Shown piece after piece: positions 49,560 through 61,223 of a stretch of 64,000 nt of DNA (within the stretch, counting starts at the first letter, position 1; every line of letters begins with the position of its first letter). This DNA is from Castor canadensis (Eukaryota > Chordata > Mammalia > Rodentia > Castoridae): the NCBI RefSeq assembly GCF_047511655.1, contig NC_133396.1:128783490-128847489 (forward strand), written 5' to 3'. Position numbers and translations under genes: made by a program. The notes below the pieces were generated by a model. The model was given only the letters and a program-made list of their open reading frames with translations, was not told the DNA's origin and did no database searches.

Positions 49560-50548
49560 AGAGAAAATGCAGTGGGCCTCCCTCCTGCTGCTGGCAGGGC
49601 TCTGCTCCCTCTCCCAGGCTCAGTATGAAGAGGAAGATTCTCACTGGTGGTTCCAATACCTCCGCAGTCAGCAGTCCACCTACTACGACCCCTATGACCC
49701 TTACCCATATGAGCCCTCCGAGCCTTACCCCTACGAGGTGGAGGAGGGCCCAGCCTACTTCTACGGTTCACCATCCCCACCAGAACCCCGTGACTGCCCC
49801 CAGGAGTGTGACTGTCCCCCCAACTTCCCCACAGCCATGTACTGTGACAACCGCAACCTCAAGTACCTGCCCTTCGTGCCCTCACGCATGAAGTATGTCT
49901 ACTTCCAGAACAACCAGATCTCCTCCATCCAGGAAGGCGCCTTCGACAATGCCACTGGGCTGCTCTGGATTGCGCTCCACGGCAACCAGATCACCAGTGA
50001 TAAGGTGGGCAGGAGGGTCTTCTCCAAGCTGAGGCACCTGGAGAGGCTGTACCTGGATCACAACAACCTGACCCGGATGCCCGGCCCTCTGCCTCGGTCC
50101 CTGCGAGAGCTCCATCTCGACCACAATCAGATCTCACGGGTCCCCAACAATGCTTTGGAGGGGTTGGAGAACCTCACAGCCTTGTACCTCCAACACAATG
50201 AGATCCAGGAAGTAGGCAGCTCCATGAGGGGCCTCCGGTCCCTGATCTTGCTGGACCTGAGCTACAACCACCTCCGGAGGGTGCCCGATGGGCTGCCCTC
50301 AGCCCTCGAGCAGCTGTACTTGGAGCATAACAACGTCTACACTGTCCCCGATAGCTACTTCCGGGGGTCACCCAAGCTGCTCTATGTGCGGTTGTCACAC
50401 AACAGTCTCACCAACAGTGGCCTGGCCACCAACACCTTCAATTCCAGCAGCCTCCTCGAGCTTGACCTGTCCTACAACCAGCTACAGAAGATTCCCCCTG
50501 TCAACACCAACCTGGAGAACCTCTACCTCCAAGGCAACAGGATCAATG
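49560..50548 (+). other. FMOD: FMOD exon 2
   Basis: The acceptor is a pyrimidine-rich tract ending ccctgcag at 49559, followed by 7 nt of 5' UTR and the ATG. The donor is gtgag at 50549-50553 after gatcaatg. The exon carries codons 1-327 plus one base (phase 1). Reading through the donor gives only an intron-encoded tail and a stop at 50587-50589, so the exon ends at 50548. Confidence 0.95.
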
Positions 50549-53500
50549 GTGAGACCTCAGCAAGGGAGTGGGGTGGCTGTCTGTTTTAATGAGTGCCAGT
50601 GGCAACCCAAAAGAAATAGGCATGGGAGAACCAAATGGCACAAATGAGGCAAACCTGAGCCCAAGGCGTGGTGGTGCATGTCTGTAATCCCAGCTCGTCA
50701 AGAGGCAGTGGTAGGAAGATCCAGAGTTCAAGGCAGCCCAGGCAGATTTAGTGAGACCCTGTCTCAAAAAAACAAAATACACCCAAAAGGGCTTGAGGTA
50801 TGGCACAGATGGTAGAGCACTTGCCTAGCATGCATGAGTTCAATCCCCAGTACAGCGGAAAAAAAAAAAAAGAGAGAGAGATAGAGACAGAGACAGAGAC
50901 CAGCTGCAACCCAGCACCAAGCCATACTCCTCCACAGCAGTGCTAAAACTTGGTTGGGAGTAGGTGAAGTCAGAAGATGACTTTCCAAAAGACATAAATT
51001 TCAGTCTGGGGCTCAAAAGGGAGCTGGGCAAGGGCTAGGAGAAGGCAGGACAAGAAGTTGCCATGAAGGAACTGGTCCCTTAAGTCTCCTGTAGGGGACA
51101 AGGGGGAGCATGGTTGAGAGAAAGGGGCCATGTGTAGAGCAGCAGTGAGAGATGAGTAGGGAGAGGTTTGGGAGGGTTCAATTCTCGGAGAGGGAGACTT
51201 AAATTGGCTCCTGGGTTCATCTTCGGAGGAGGGTGGGCTGCTAAGAACCCGCTGTGTCTGAGCGTCACCAGAAGAGGACAACCTCCGTTTCCCCTCCACT
51301 GACCCCCGCCTCCACAGCCTGGTCTTGTGTTCTGGTGTTTGTTTGTTTTTTTAAAACTTAACAGCTGGGGGACAAAAATGTGCTGCCTCTCAGAGCTGAA
51401 TGCAGTACTTGTTCCCACCAGTTCTCCCTGGAGTCCAAGGAGCCCCTGGTGGCAGGGCAGAGTTCTTCCCAAGGGTAAATGAGTCTGACCATTACAAAGC
51501 TTTGGGGTGAAGCACCTCCCTGCACAGACCAAAAGGCAGCAGAAAGGCTGTCTGTCTTTGACTAAGAGCTAAAATACGCATTTCTGATTGAATTGTTGCT
51601 TTCCAGCTGCCTTCCTCCCAGGATCTTGTGTCCAGAATGTGCTTACATTGCCCCAGGCTTCTGATGTCTTAATCTCTGCTGGAGGTACTGAGCCAGCATT
51701 TAACCAACCTCCTCCACTCTCAGGGGAGGGAGGACTGTTAATGACCACAGCACAGGGCTCTGAAGTACAGCCTGCTGGGAAGGAAGGCGCCATCAAAGCA
51801 GAGGGAGAGACTGAGTCCTGTCCGTTTGCTCTCCTTCCTTTCTCTCCCTGAGCTCAAGGACAGATCAGTCATTTAGCTAGATGTTAATGAGTCAGACAGT
51901 CCTCAGAGCTAGAGAGATGCCATTCTCAGAGGGCAATATGGCAGGCAGGGAAGTGGCAGCAGGGCAGCAAGGTGGAGTGCTGTCTGTCTGGTCTTTGATC
52001 TGTAGTGAGAGACACCATCATGTACAATCCAAACTGTTTTTTATTTATTTTGTTGGGGTCTTCTTATTCCCAGGGTGAGGCTGGGGTCCTTTAAGAAGTC
52101 TTGTTGTATACTGGCTTTAAATTCTGTCTAGCAGTCACCTACCACCCACTCTGAATCCAGGAGGGTTGTCACATCAGAAATGTTACATTGTGCTGGGCAC
52201 TGGTGGTCACGCCTGTAATCCTAGCTACTTGGGAGGCTGAGATCAAGAGGATCATGGTTCAAGGCCAGCCCGGGCAAATAATTGCTGAAACCACCCCCTG
52301 CCCGCCCCCGTCTCCAAAATAACCAGAGCAAAATGGACTGGAGGTGTGGCTCACGTGGTAGAGCACCTGCTTTACAAGTAGGAAGCCCTAAGTTCAAACC
52401 CCAGTCCCACAAAAAAAAAGAAAGAAAGAAAGAAAAGAAATGTCACATTGTAGCTGGAGATGTGACTCAAGTGGTAGAGGGCTTGCCTAGCAAGCTCAGT
52501 GCCCTCAGTTCAAACTCCAGTATGGCCAAAAAAAAAGTCATATTGTATGCTGTGCTTCATCCAAGTATGACCCTGAAAATGGGACAGCAAAGGGCAGCTG
52601 TTGTCCTGTGAAAGAGTTCATTAGTTACTTAGTGCCTAACTATACAATCAGAGAAAAGTGGGGTCAAAGCCTCTCATCGCCTCTCTGCCTTCCTGCAGAA
52701 CCACATCTGCCAGTCAGATACAAGGCAGTCCACCTCTCCCAAAAGCTGTCCAGAAAACAAGCTGAGAAAACTAAGTATAGTGAAATGTCCCAAGGTCCTG
52801 CAAAAGCATTCTGTGTTCAAAACATTTACAAGTTTCCATCCCCTTCCCCAAATCCCTTTGAGCAAAATTAAAGTCTAATTCCTTTACTGGTTACCATTTA
52901 GTCTCTCATCCAGTTTTCTGGATGGGATGTCTTATCTTTCTTAAATTAGTACATTAATATATGCAAAGTGTCTGGTCCCAGGGAGCTGGTACATAATTTT
53001 AAAAACACTACATGGCTTTCTTCTTGTGGCCACTTTGAAGTAGACAGGTCTGACAGTTTTTGTTGTTTTCAGTTTTGTTGTTATTTTTTTACATTCAAAG
53101 ATGGGGGAAAAACTGAAGTCCAAAGAAGGAAAAGCCATCTCTGATGCCACCCACACTGTTGAACTCTGAACTCCTGCCTTCAATATCAAAGGGCCTCAAA
53201 GCCAGGCATCCCTGACTTAGAATGGGGAGGGGGTGTCTCTCTGATTTAGACTGCAAGCAGGAAACAGCACCCCCTACCTCAGCCCCTCTCCGAGGACAAA
53301 TGTGAAGAACAGCAATGCCTTGGGGTGACAAAGGCGGGCAAAAGCAGTGCTCTGAGGGAGGAGCTAACAGAATAGGAGTTCCAGGCAAGCAGGCAGGCAG
53401 ACAAGGCAGAGTCCTCTTCCTCTCTTCTTTCTCCCTCCAGTGTCTCCCTCAGTTTTTCCAGCCTGGCAACAGTGAGAGAACAGCATTGTGGAATGTTATT

Positions 53501-55673
53501 CAGAAGCTGTGGTCCAGTGGAGCAGGGCGGGTATGAGGGAGAAGTCTGGAAAGACTTATGTCAGTGTTTAATCTGGACTGGAAACTGCCGGCCAGGGCCT
53601 CCACGCAGAAACCCGGTCCTATTCATGGGCTTGGGGAAAACAGCAGGGGGCCCCCAGGGCCTGGTGTGTGGCTCATCTATATACTCTGTGTGTCTAGCTC
53701 TCCACAAGTCTACCCCATATTTATGTACCCGCAGCTAGGATCCGGGACTTCAGCAGACAGTTTGCGGGCTCCAGGCTGGGAGAGAATCTATCGCTGAGCC
53801 TTTAGCTCAGCCCAGTAGAGTTGGATGTGACACTGAAGCTAGGCCACTTGTCTTCTCCCTACCCCACTCCCTAAAGTACAGATGATAAAGACCCAGCCCC
53901 TGAATCTGCCCACTTGATCTGTCCCCTGGGACCAGAAAAGAAACATCCCAGATCTCCTGTCCCTCCATGAAGGCTATTTCTCACTGTCCTCCACTCTTCC
54001 CAGGGTCTAGTTCTCCTTTGGACTTCTAGATTTTGTGTCTTATGTCTTCAGACAAGTTAATTTGCTGAAACCTCATCCCATCGTATCTTGGTAGGTTCTA
54101 AACAGAGACTGAAAACAGCTGAGAATGTAGACCAGGGATGGTGGCACACCTGTAATCCCAGCACTCATGAAGCAGATCCAGGAGAATCATGATCCTGAGG
54201 CCAACTTGGGCCACATAGGCAGACCCCCCCCAAAAAAAATTCATCAGTAATACTAATTTTTTTTTCTTTTATTATTCATATGTGCATACAAGGCTTGGTT
54301 CACAGTAATACTAATTTTAAAACACTTTCCTCCTCAGCCTGCCTATGCCCTCTGTGCCCTCTTCATTTCCATACCCATAGTCTCTCCCAAAGAGGGCCTC
54401 CCACAGTTGCCCCTAGGAAGAGAGTTCCCATACCTGCCAGCTCCAGGGACACAGAAGAACGTCTTTAGTGGAACAAAAAACAACCTCAGCTCCACCTCTG
54501 CAGCTAAGTTATAACTGCCAGGGATGTGCACAGTCTATATTCCAGAATCCAAGGGCAACTTCATTCAAGGGCATGCTTGACCGGACCTCACCCCCCACGT
54601 GGAAAGGACCCCTCAGAGACTCCTGAGCCTTCAGTGGGGACTTTGTAGTCCCTGTTGGAGTTTCAACTGAGATCTTGGTTTTTTCCTTTCAATTCAGTGA
54701 CTTGGTAGACTGGGGACAGAGATAGCTGATTTAACCAACAGAACAACTAGATTGAAAACTGTGGGAGGATTTATGTCAAAACAAAGTAGCACTATTGTAT
54801 CTATTATGTGGTTTGGGGGACTTCTGAGATTAAAGAAAGAGGTAGCTATAGTGGTACTGAATGCAGGACGCTGATGGGGTTATTTATTTGACCTTTGAGT
54901 TTCCAGCCTGCTTTAACAGCAGAGCCGCGCTCACCAGTCTGGCGGTACTGGGAGTGGAGACGTGCACCCTCCTCAGGCTCTAGCACGCAGACACTTGCCT
55001 CTCAGCCCAGGGTTTCTGCCTTCAATTTCCTGCCACTTTCTCTATCTGCAAAGTGGCCGGAGACAGTCAAGATTTAAGCCCCTCCATTTCCCCAGTCTTC
55101 CTTCTCAGAGCAATTTACCCGAGCCCTCCCTCTGCAAAAGCAATCAAGCACTTCAAAGCGGCTGCAGTTGGTCTCTGATTACCCTCTGCTTCCCCCTGCT
55201 GCCCACAAACTGTAACAAACCAAGTGCTGGCGGGAAGGGCGCTCAGGACATGCAAGGGCCTCAGAACAAAGCACAGGTCGGAGTGGGGAGGAGAGGTGGT
55301 TGAGCTGCAGACGCAAGCACAGCCTTCCTAGGTCCCTAGTTCTGTCCCCAACGGTGCCAATCCGTGTGGCTCCAATCCTGGGAAACATCTTACCGCCACC
55401 TCCCCAGCTTCCACCCCTTGCGTCTGAAGTCTTCAGCTCCGAAGAGGCCATGGAACCGCACTGTGCATCTGGTCCCTGATCTGAGCTCTCCCCTCCCGCC
55501 CGCCCCTCTTGTTTCCCCCAGAGTTTTCCATCAGCAGCTTCTGCACCGTGGTGGACGTCATGAACTTCTCCAAGCTGCAGGTGCTGCGCCTGGACGGCAA
55601 CGAGATCCAGCGCAGCGCCATGCCGGTGGACGCGCCCCTGTGCCTGCGCCTCGCCAGCCTCATCGAGATTTGA
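49567..55673 (+). CDS. FMOD: Fibromodulin, spliced CDS (join 49567-50548, 55522-55673)
   Basis: This gene encodes a secreted class II small leucine-rich proteoglycan that binds collagen fibrils and controls their assembly and cross-linking in tendon, cartilage and other connective tissue. The joined exons give 377 residues (human has 376). Residues 1-18 are a hydrophobic signal peptide ending SQA, with Gln19 as the expected mature N-terminus. Residues 19-66 carry eleven tyrosines among Asp/Glu/Pro, the sulfated region of this family. The N-terminal cysteine cap C77-x3-C81-x-C83-x9-C93 has class II spacing. About a dozen LRRs follow (motifs such as LYLDHNNL and LDLSYNQL). Cys335 and Cys368 form the C-terminal ear-repeat disulfide pair. 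N-glycosylation sequons lie at N128, N167, N202, N292 and N342. The start at 49567 is chosen because the signal peptide begins there; the frame is open further upstream only across the splice acceptor. Residues such as YEPSEPYPY are the rodent form as I recall it. No frameshift or premature stop is seen. Confidence 0.97.
50659..50903 (+). repeat. Composite B1 + ID SINE in FMOD intron 2
   Basis: Sense copy: caaggcgtggtggtgcatgt opens the B1-like half and gcttgaggtatggcacagat the ID-like half, with gagttcaatccccagtacag. The A-rich tail turned into GA/GACA repeats. Confidence 0.85.
52192..52435 (+). repeat. Composite B1 + tRNA-like SINE with target duplication
   Basis: Sense copy opening gctgggcactggtggtcacg and ending in an A/GAAA-rich tail. 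The duplications agaaatgttacattgt (52176-52191) and agaaatgtcacattgt (52436-52451) flank it, differing at one base. Confidence 0.93.
52452..52536 (+). repeat. tRNA-like SINE inserted directly behind the previous SINE
   Basis: Sense tRNA-like module: agctggagatgtgactcaag, cttgcctagcaagctcagtg, gttcaaactccagtatggcc, then an A-tail. It is followed at 52537 by gtcatattgt, a third, shorter copy of the neighbouring duplication. Confidence 0.85.
54131..54239 (+). repeat. B1-like SINE monomer
   Basis: The segment reads accagggatggtggcacacc, tgtaatcccagcactcatga and ggccaacttgggccacatag, then a C/A tail. Confidence 0.85.
54261..54302 (-). mobile_element. 42-bp L1 insertion (3' terminus only)
   Basis: The segment ttttattattcatatgtgca and tacaaggcttggtt is identical to the antisense L1 3' terminus at 3361-3393. 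It is bounded by a perfect 16-bp duplication, cagtaatactaatttt, at 54245-54260 and 54303-54318, so it is a genuine retrotransposition with extreme 5' truncation. Confidence 0.92.
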
Positions 55674-57305
55674 GCGGCCCGCGCACTGCGCAGCAGCCAC
55701 CGGGCGCACAGCCCCACCGCCCCGCTGCATCGGCTGGATGGCTTGGTTTGGCTTTTGCTGGAAGGTCTGGGACAACCATGTGACAGAAGTCCACGGGCTC
55801 CTCTTTAGTCTCTTCCCCATAGGCAGGGTTAGATGGGATCAGGGGCGGGGCAGGTTTCTGCTGAGGACATAGACCGAAGCTCTCTGTTCTCTGGGGACAG
55901 AAGTGGTGGCAGAGGGAGTAATCCCCAGAAGTCCCAGCCCCAGCAATCTCACTGGTCTTGAGTTCTCCCGGATGGCCTGATGTTTGGGTAAACGCGCATA
56001 ACCACACTTTTCAAGCAATCTCTGACTCTTAGTTACAGCTCTCCGCATGGGCGCAGCTGCATATTCAGCTACTCTGGGCTCCTCAAAATATACCTCTTGC
56101 CCAGCCACCCACTCCTCTAAACCCACCTCATCCACTCCGCCCTGCTTCACCCAAGCCTCTTCTGTGTGTTAGGCAATCAGGAGACTCGTTGGCACGTGGG
56201 CACCTGCCCAGTGGCCTGCGAAGAGAACCTGCACTTTTGTCTGAGGTTGAAAGAACACTGAAAGTCATCTCTACCCCCCCCTAAACTCACCTGTTGAAAG
56301 CCACCAGATTGGAAGTCACCAGCATGGTGACAATATTCATGGCCTGATGCCAAAGAAGACCACAACCTCAGGTTTAGATAAATGTATGGGACTATATTTT
56401 AGGGGCTGGACAGCTTTTTAAAGGTAGATCAGATTTCGCAGTAGGAGAGGCTAGACTTTGGTCATCAGACTCCATAACACACCTCAAACTGGTTGAACAG
56501 AAGGTATAGCCCTGGTAATGTCTCTTGCCTGTCAAGCTCACATCCCAACTTGGTCATCTAGCCTGATAGGGGGAGCCCACATGGTTTTCAAGGCATGAGA
56601 AAAATAGTTTGATCCAAGTAGGAAGGTTTAATAAACCAACGGGAGAGGCAGACTCCTCTGCCCTGGATTTGCCTGCTAGCCCAAATGAGAGCAATGTGGT
56701 TAATCTGTATTAACTGATTTATCCCAAGCAGAGTTAAAGTACCAGCTCTGCTAGGAGTGCCCAGACCAGGCAGCCAAATCTCACCTTTGCTGGGCATGAA
56801 TCCCTCTGCTTTTGTATCTCTAAGCTATGTCCTCATTCCTGAAGATGCCTTTGCTTTGTAGCTTGGCTGGGGAACAATTAATTCTTATTTCTGAAAGGGA
56901 ATAATGCCTGGGCCTAACCCACCTGCTCTTCTGGGTACTGATGGGATGGAGCCATCTGGGTAGTCAGGGGCAAGGACCCACTGTGGAGAGTTAGCCCAAG
57001 TTGGCCCCACCAAAGGTCATTACTCCCTGATTCTGTGTCTGCTTGGGAGCAACTTCCCTGAAAAGGGAAGGGAGAATCCTTGGACTATGTTCTTGACTCC
57101 GGTCCCTGAAATCCACAAAAGCCAAACCAGCTAATTTCAACAAAGGAGCTCCAATGTGCAGGGTAAGCCTGCCCCTGCCCCCAGGGCTCTTCAGAAAGCA
57201 TCTGCATGTGGACGCCATCATGCCTCTTATTATAACGGATCTTCATTATGGGGAAAGCATGAGTGGTGGTCAGCCTGACCAATAAAGTTATTTCATGAGC
57301 ACATG
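55522..57305 (+). other. FMOD: FMOD exon 3: last 50 codons plus 3' UTR
   Basis: The acceptor is cttgtttcccccag, ending at 55521. The first two bases complete a Glu codon with the last base of exon 2, restoring the frame into the conserved C-terminal LRR and ear region. The stop codon TGA is at 55671-55673, after the C-terminal SLIEI. The 3' UTR runs about 1.6 kb to the polyadenylation signal at 57281. The exact 3' end near 57300-57305 is inferred from the usual 10-30 nt spacing. Confidence 0.92.
57281..57286 (+). terminator. FMOD: FMOD polyadenylation signal AATAAA
   Basis: A canonical AATAAA sits in the context ccaataaagttatttcatgagc, about 1.6 kb after the stop codon. The length fits the known long 3' UTR of fibromodulin mRNA. 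Cleavage is expected shortly downstream. Confidence 0.8.
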
Positions 57306-57435
57306 TGCAAGGACGGAGTCATTGACAGCCAATATGGGCTTACCTTAGGGTGACCTAGTGAAGTCACTTAGGCCTGGATCTGAATAAGCTCTTTCTTTTC
57401 TATTCCTTTTGGGCAGATGTAGCTAAGAGATTTTC

Positions 57436-57467
<32 letters not shown>

Positions 57468-58341
57468 GTAGCCCATATAAAAGCTCAAGTTATCAAATTT
57501 TGTGTTCTAGAAGTTCTTTTTAAGTCTAATTTCAATCCTATTATCTACGTTTTTCCTTCCATTTGGCTCCCAAGAGATAAACATTTGATTTTGTTTTTTG
57601 TTTTTTGGTCATTCTAACTTTTTTTCTCCTTCCACCATCCTCTCCTGTCAACCCAATAACTCTGCGCCTAGCTGGTCCTCAGTATTGTTGTCTTGGCTGC
57701 TGCTGCCCTCCACTGGCAACTGCACAGAACTGAGAGCAGCCAAGTCCAGTTGGTCGTGGAAGAGGAAGATAAGCAGCTAAGCCACCCATGGGTTCTTTCA
57801 TCCATCCTCCCAATGCCTGTTTCTTGAAAGCCTTCAGGTACCAGGTGTTGTGCCATAGCAAATGTCATGTAAGTATGAAGGACAGACTACACTTGCATTT
57901 TCAGGACAATCCACTGTCTTCTGACTAATCTGCACCAAATTCAGTGCCAAGTATATTGTGAATGTCACAACTCCATCTTAAGCCAAAGTCAACTAATTTG
58001 ACTATAATTCTCTGGAGCATAAGTTAGGCAGGAATGTGAATGTGTGAAATGATCAGAAGGAAGCCATAACAATGACCACTAGCTTTTCTCAAGAACGGCA
58101 AGCTAAGCTTTCTGCCTTGGAGCTCTGGCACAGAGAGGTGCCATGTGAGAGAGAAGGAAGAAGGACACATTGGGAGGAGACTATTTGAGCAATAAGGAGG
58201 AGCCCTACAGTTTTGTTTCTTAGCAGCTCCTGTGACCATACCAACCAAGACAGAGCAGGGAGAAGAGTCAGAGCCAGCCCAGCCCTGCTGGATGGAGGCT
58301 TCCCTCGTTTGGTGTTTTTGTTTGTTTGTTTGTTTTTGTTT
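57306..58341. other. FMOD downstream flank; (AAT)n at 57436-57468
   Basis: About 1 kb without a recognised gene. An (AAT)n microsatellite of about 11 units lies at 57436-57468. (GTTT)n sequence near 58317-58345 is the tail of the next SINE. Confidence 0.5.
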
Positions 58342-58547
58342 TGGGCAGCACTGGGGCCACCAAACTCAGGGCCTCATGCTTGCTAAGCAGGTGCTTTTAC
58401 CACTTGAGTCACTCCACCAGCCCTTTTTTTGTGATGGTTTTCTTTTGAGATAGGGTCTCAAGAACTATTTGCCCTATTTGAACTGTGATCCTTCTGATCT
58501 CTGCCTCCTGAGTAGCTGGGATTATAGGTGTGAGCCACTGGCTCCTG
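58342..58547 (-). repeat. Composite B1 + tRNA-like SINE, antisense
   Basis: The tRNA-like part (aaactcagggcctcatgctt, ttaccacttgagtcactcca) is followed by the B1-like part (tttgagatagggtctcaaga through tgggattataggtgtgagcc). Confidence 0.9.
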
Positions 58548-58639
58548 ACGTCCTCATTTCTAAATCCAGTGCTTCACTATAGAGAAGCAAAAAGGGACTA
58601 TGGCTCAGGCTCAGCTGCCCCTTTCTTTACACTACCAGT

Positions 58640-59160
58640 TGATGAGGACTTAGTATGTGCTAAAGGTTTTACTTCTGTTACATCACTTACAGATGAGAAT
58701 CATCTTAAGCCATAGCTACTTCTATCCTCACTATTTTATACATGAGGAAACTGAGGCACAAGAGGCTGAGACCACCCAGTTAGGGAGCATGAAAGAAGGC
58801 TTTGATTGCAAGCCACCTGTCTCCCCAGCCTGTCAGTATTGCCCATGGTTTTCTACTGTGCTCCCGGAAGATCCTGGTGTTCTGGGTTAGTAGTGTGTGC
58901 AGGTTGTTGAAGGTAGATGTTGCAAGTGGACAGAGACCATCTTACTTTTTTGCAGGGTGGGCCTAGATCCATTCTGCTAGCATTTTTAATTGCTTTATGG
59001 GTTTTGCAATTAAAATCCACTCAGTAAGGATCTACTGAGTGCCACAAGTCAGGCACTGGGAATACAGCAGAGGACAAACGCACACAGCCCCTGCCCTCCA
59101 GGGGTTCCAGTCTAGCATAGTGTCAGACACTGAACAACAAACCCCATGGTGAGAATGGTG
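58640..59160. repeat. MIR (about 58650-58860) and L2/MIR-like patch (59020-59160)
   Basis: Antisense MIR core tgaggaaactgaggcacaag near 58743. A second old patch carries aggatctactgagtgccaca and gtcaggcactgggaatacag, typical of L2/MIR 3' ends. Confidence 0.6.
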
Positions 59161-59782
59161 TGTTAAAAACAAAGGGCTGGGAAGGTGATGAGCACAGGTC
59201 TGCACAAGGATTATCAAGAGCCTGCCCAAGATGCTGTGAGCCATGGAGGAGGCACAGTAATCTAGACAAGGAGAGAGGAGGAGCCACAGGGCAGGGATAA
59301 CAGACTGTACAGAACCGAATGCCAAAGGAAGCAGAGACACTTGGGCAAAGAAAATGGCTAGGCTACAGAGAACGAGGGTGTTTCAAGTTGAGACTAAAGA
59401 AGCAGCCAGGGGTCAAACCACCTACTGCCTTTATTCTGTTATTTCAGAACCCAGTACAGAGAAACTTTACCCCCATCCCAACCCCACATCCAATGGCCTG
59501 GACTATACAGGGTCTCACAGTTCTGCATTTTGGCCACCAGGGGGCAGCATCTCATCTTGCGCCATCAGAGCCTTTCCAGAACCCTTTAAAGCTTCCATCC
59601 TAGTCTGCTGCTAGCAGCCTCACTGGACACCCGCCAAAAGACAGGGCACCAGGAGGCCTGGTAAGCCAAGGGCTCTTCCCACCTTCATGTGCTGTGGATC
59701 ACTGGGGTTATGCAGATGAGGCCTGTGAACTTTTCTCAGAATCTTGGATGTTTGGTTTGGTTTGGTTTGGTTTGGGTTTGTG
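59161..59782. other. Intergenic; (GGTTT)n at 59752-59777
   Basis: About 0.6 kb with no recognised gene. A pentanucleotide (GGTTT)n tract precedes the B1-like SINE and probably derives from its antisense tail. Confidence 0.45.
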
Positions 59783-59887
59783 TTAGGAGACAATCTTATG
59801 TTGCCCAGGCTGGCCTCAAACTCTCTATCCTCATTACCCCTCCCTTCCAAGTGCTGGGATTATAAATAGTCCACCCAGTCCCAGGCT
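59783..59887 (-). repeat. B1-like SINE monomer, antisense
   Basis: The segment reads tatgttgcccaggctggcct, caaactctctatcctcatta and aagtgctgggattataaata. Confidence 0.8.
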
Positions 59888-60089
59888 TAGGGTGTTTTTG
59901 TTTTTGTTTTGTTTTTTAAATTTTATTATACATACATTTGACAAACAGAACCCCTGTCACACCACCCACAATTCCACAGCCAAATATGTCAGTTCTATGT
60001 ATTGAATTGAATGTCAATGTAAACATTCTTCAGCTGTTTACACCATCTTCCCCCAAACAAAGTATAATCCAAGACATCTTGACAAGAAA

Positions 60090-60320
60090 CCTTTTTTTTA
60101 AATTTTGTTTGGTGGGACTGGGTTTGAACTTAGGGCTTCACACTTGCAAAGCAGATATTCTACCCCTTGAGCCACACCTTCAGTCGATTTTGTTCTGGTT
60201 ATTTTGGAGATGGGGGGTGGTCTCATGATACATTTGCCAGGGCTGGCCTCGAACTAAGATCCTCCTGATCTCAGCTTCTCAAGTAGCTAGGATGACAGGC
60301 ATGAGCCACAGGCATCTGGC
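60090..60320 (-). repeat. Composite B1 + tRNA-like SINE with target duplication
   Basis: The antisense tRNA-like part (tgggtttgaacttagggctt) is followed by the B1-like part (gccagggctggcctcgaact through gacaggcatgagccac). The duplication tcttgacaagaaa lies at 60077-60089 and 60321-60333. Confidence 0.93.
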
Positions 60321-60333
60321 TCTTGACAAGAAA

Positions 60334-61223
60334 TCTTTACAGCCAATAACATATTTTTAAGTTGATTTCATCCATTATATTTTCTTTAAATACTGAGAAG
60401 AATTATAAAGTCAACAGGACATGGAGACTTGGTTAGGCAGCATCCTGTTGTAGGAAACAAAATACTAACCAAGAGTGCTTTCTCCTCACCTCTTCCCCAA
60501 CCTCCAACTGAAATTTCTCAACAGCTGCTTCCAGGAAGCTCACCGGCAAAGCAAGCTGGGTGGGCGACGACCCCTCCACTTGCTTTTAAAGGCATAAAAT
60601 AAAATGCATAGGATTTCAAAGAAAACCAATTATGTTGAAATACAGCTATCAAAACATAAAATATATGAAACTTTGGTACAGTAATATATGTATATGTTTC
60701 TTTATTCATGCAACAAGTAGCAAGATCTAGCCACAAGTCTATTAACTACAGTCATTTCAGAGTACTGATGAACGTAAGTGGCATTTTGAGGTTTTTTTCA
60801 ATAACTGCCATGAGTATAAAAATATCTATGACTTCAGCTGGCAACAAAAGCCTCGGTACTGCTAATGCTGCTGTGCCTTGTTCCCTTCACAACTCAAATT
60901 TCAGCGAGTGTATGAAAAACAAAGGTACGTGTTCTTGTTCAAGTTCACGGGCTCTCTCTGAGTCAAGCCAGGGAAAGGCTGAATTGTGGGTCATAGAGGG
61001 AAGGTAAGAAGAAAAGGCAAATTATGGTCTTTTCTCTCTGTAGGAATAGCTCAAGCACTCAAGAAATTTGTACAGAATGCAGCCCTAAGCCAGGCAAGCA
61101 GTCAGCAGCTGGTCTATTTAGTATGGGAGAGAATTAATGTAAAGATCTCAAGGTACTTAACTTACCATTGAGTTTGATTGAGATGTAGTAACAACCAAAA
61201 CTCATTTTGACTTAAGAATTTAA
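60334..61223. other. Intergenic, nothing recognised
   Basis: About 0.9 kb of AT-rich sequence. Short ORFs only. Confidence 0.45.

Larger units (their letters stand above)
50549..55521 (+). other. FMOD intron 2
   Basis: This 5.0 kb phase-1 intron lies between the two coding exons. It contains a B1/ID composite SINE (50659), two tandem SINEs (52192 and 52452), a B1-like monomer (54131) and a 42-bp L1 remnant (54261), all in sense orientation except the L1. No exon-like ORF with homology is seen inside. Confidence 0.9.

Noticed and set aside
49487-49891. Alternative-frame ORFs over FMOD exon 2
   Set aside because: Shadows of the LRR coding frame in a GC-rich exon.
55179-55820. 213-codon antisense frame over FMOD exon 3
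   Set aside because: It mirrors GC-rich coding sequence, resembles no known protein and lacks gene structure.
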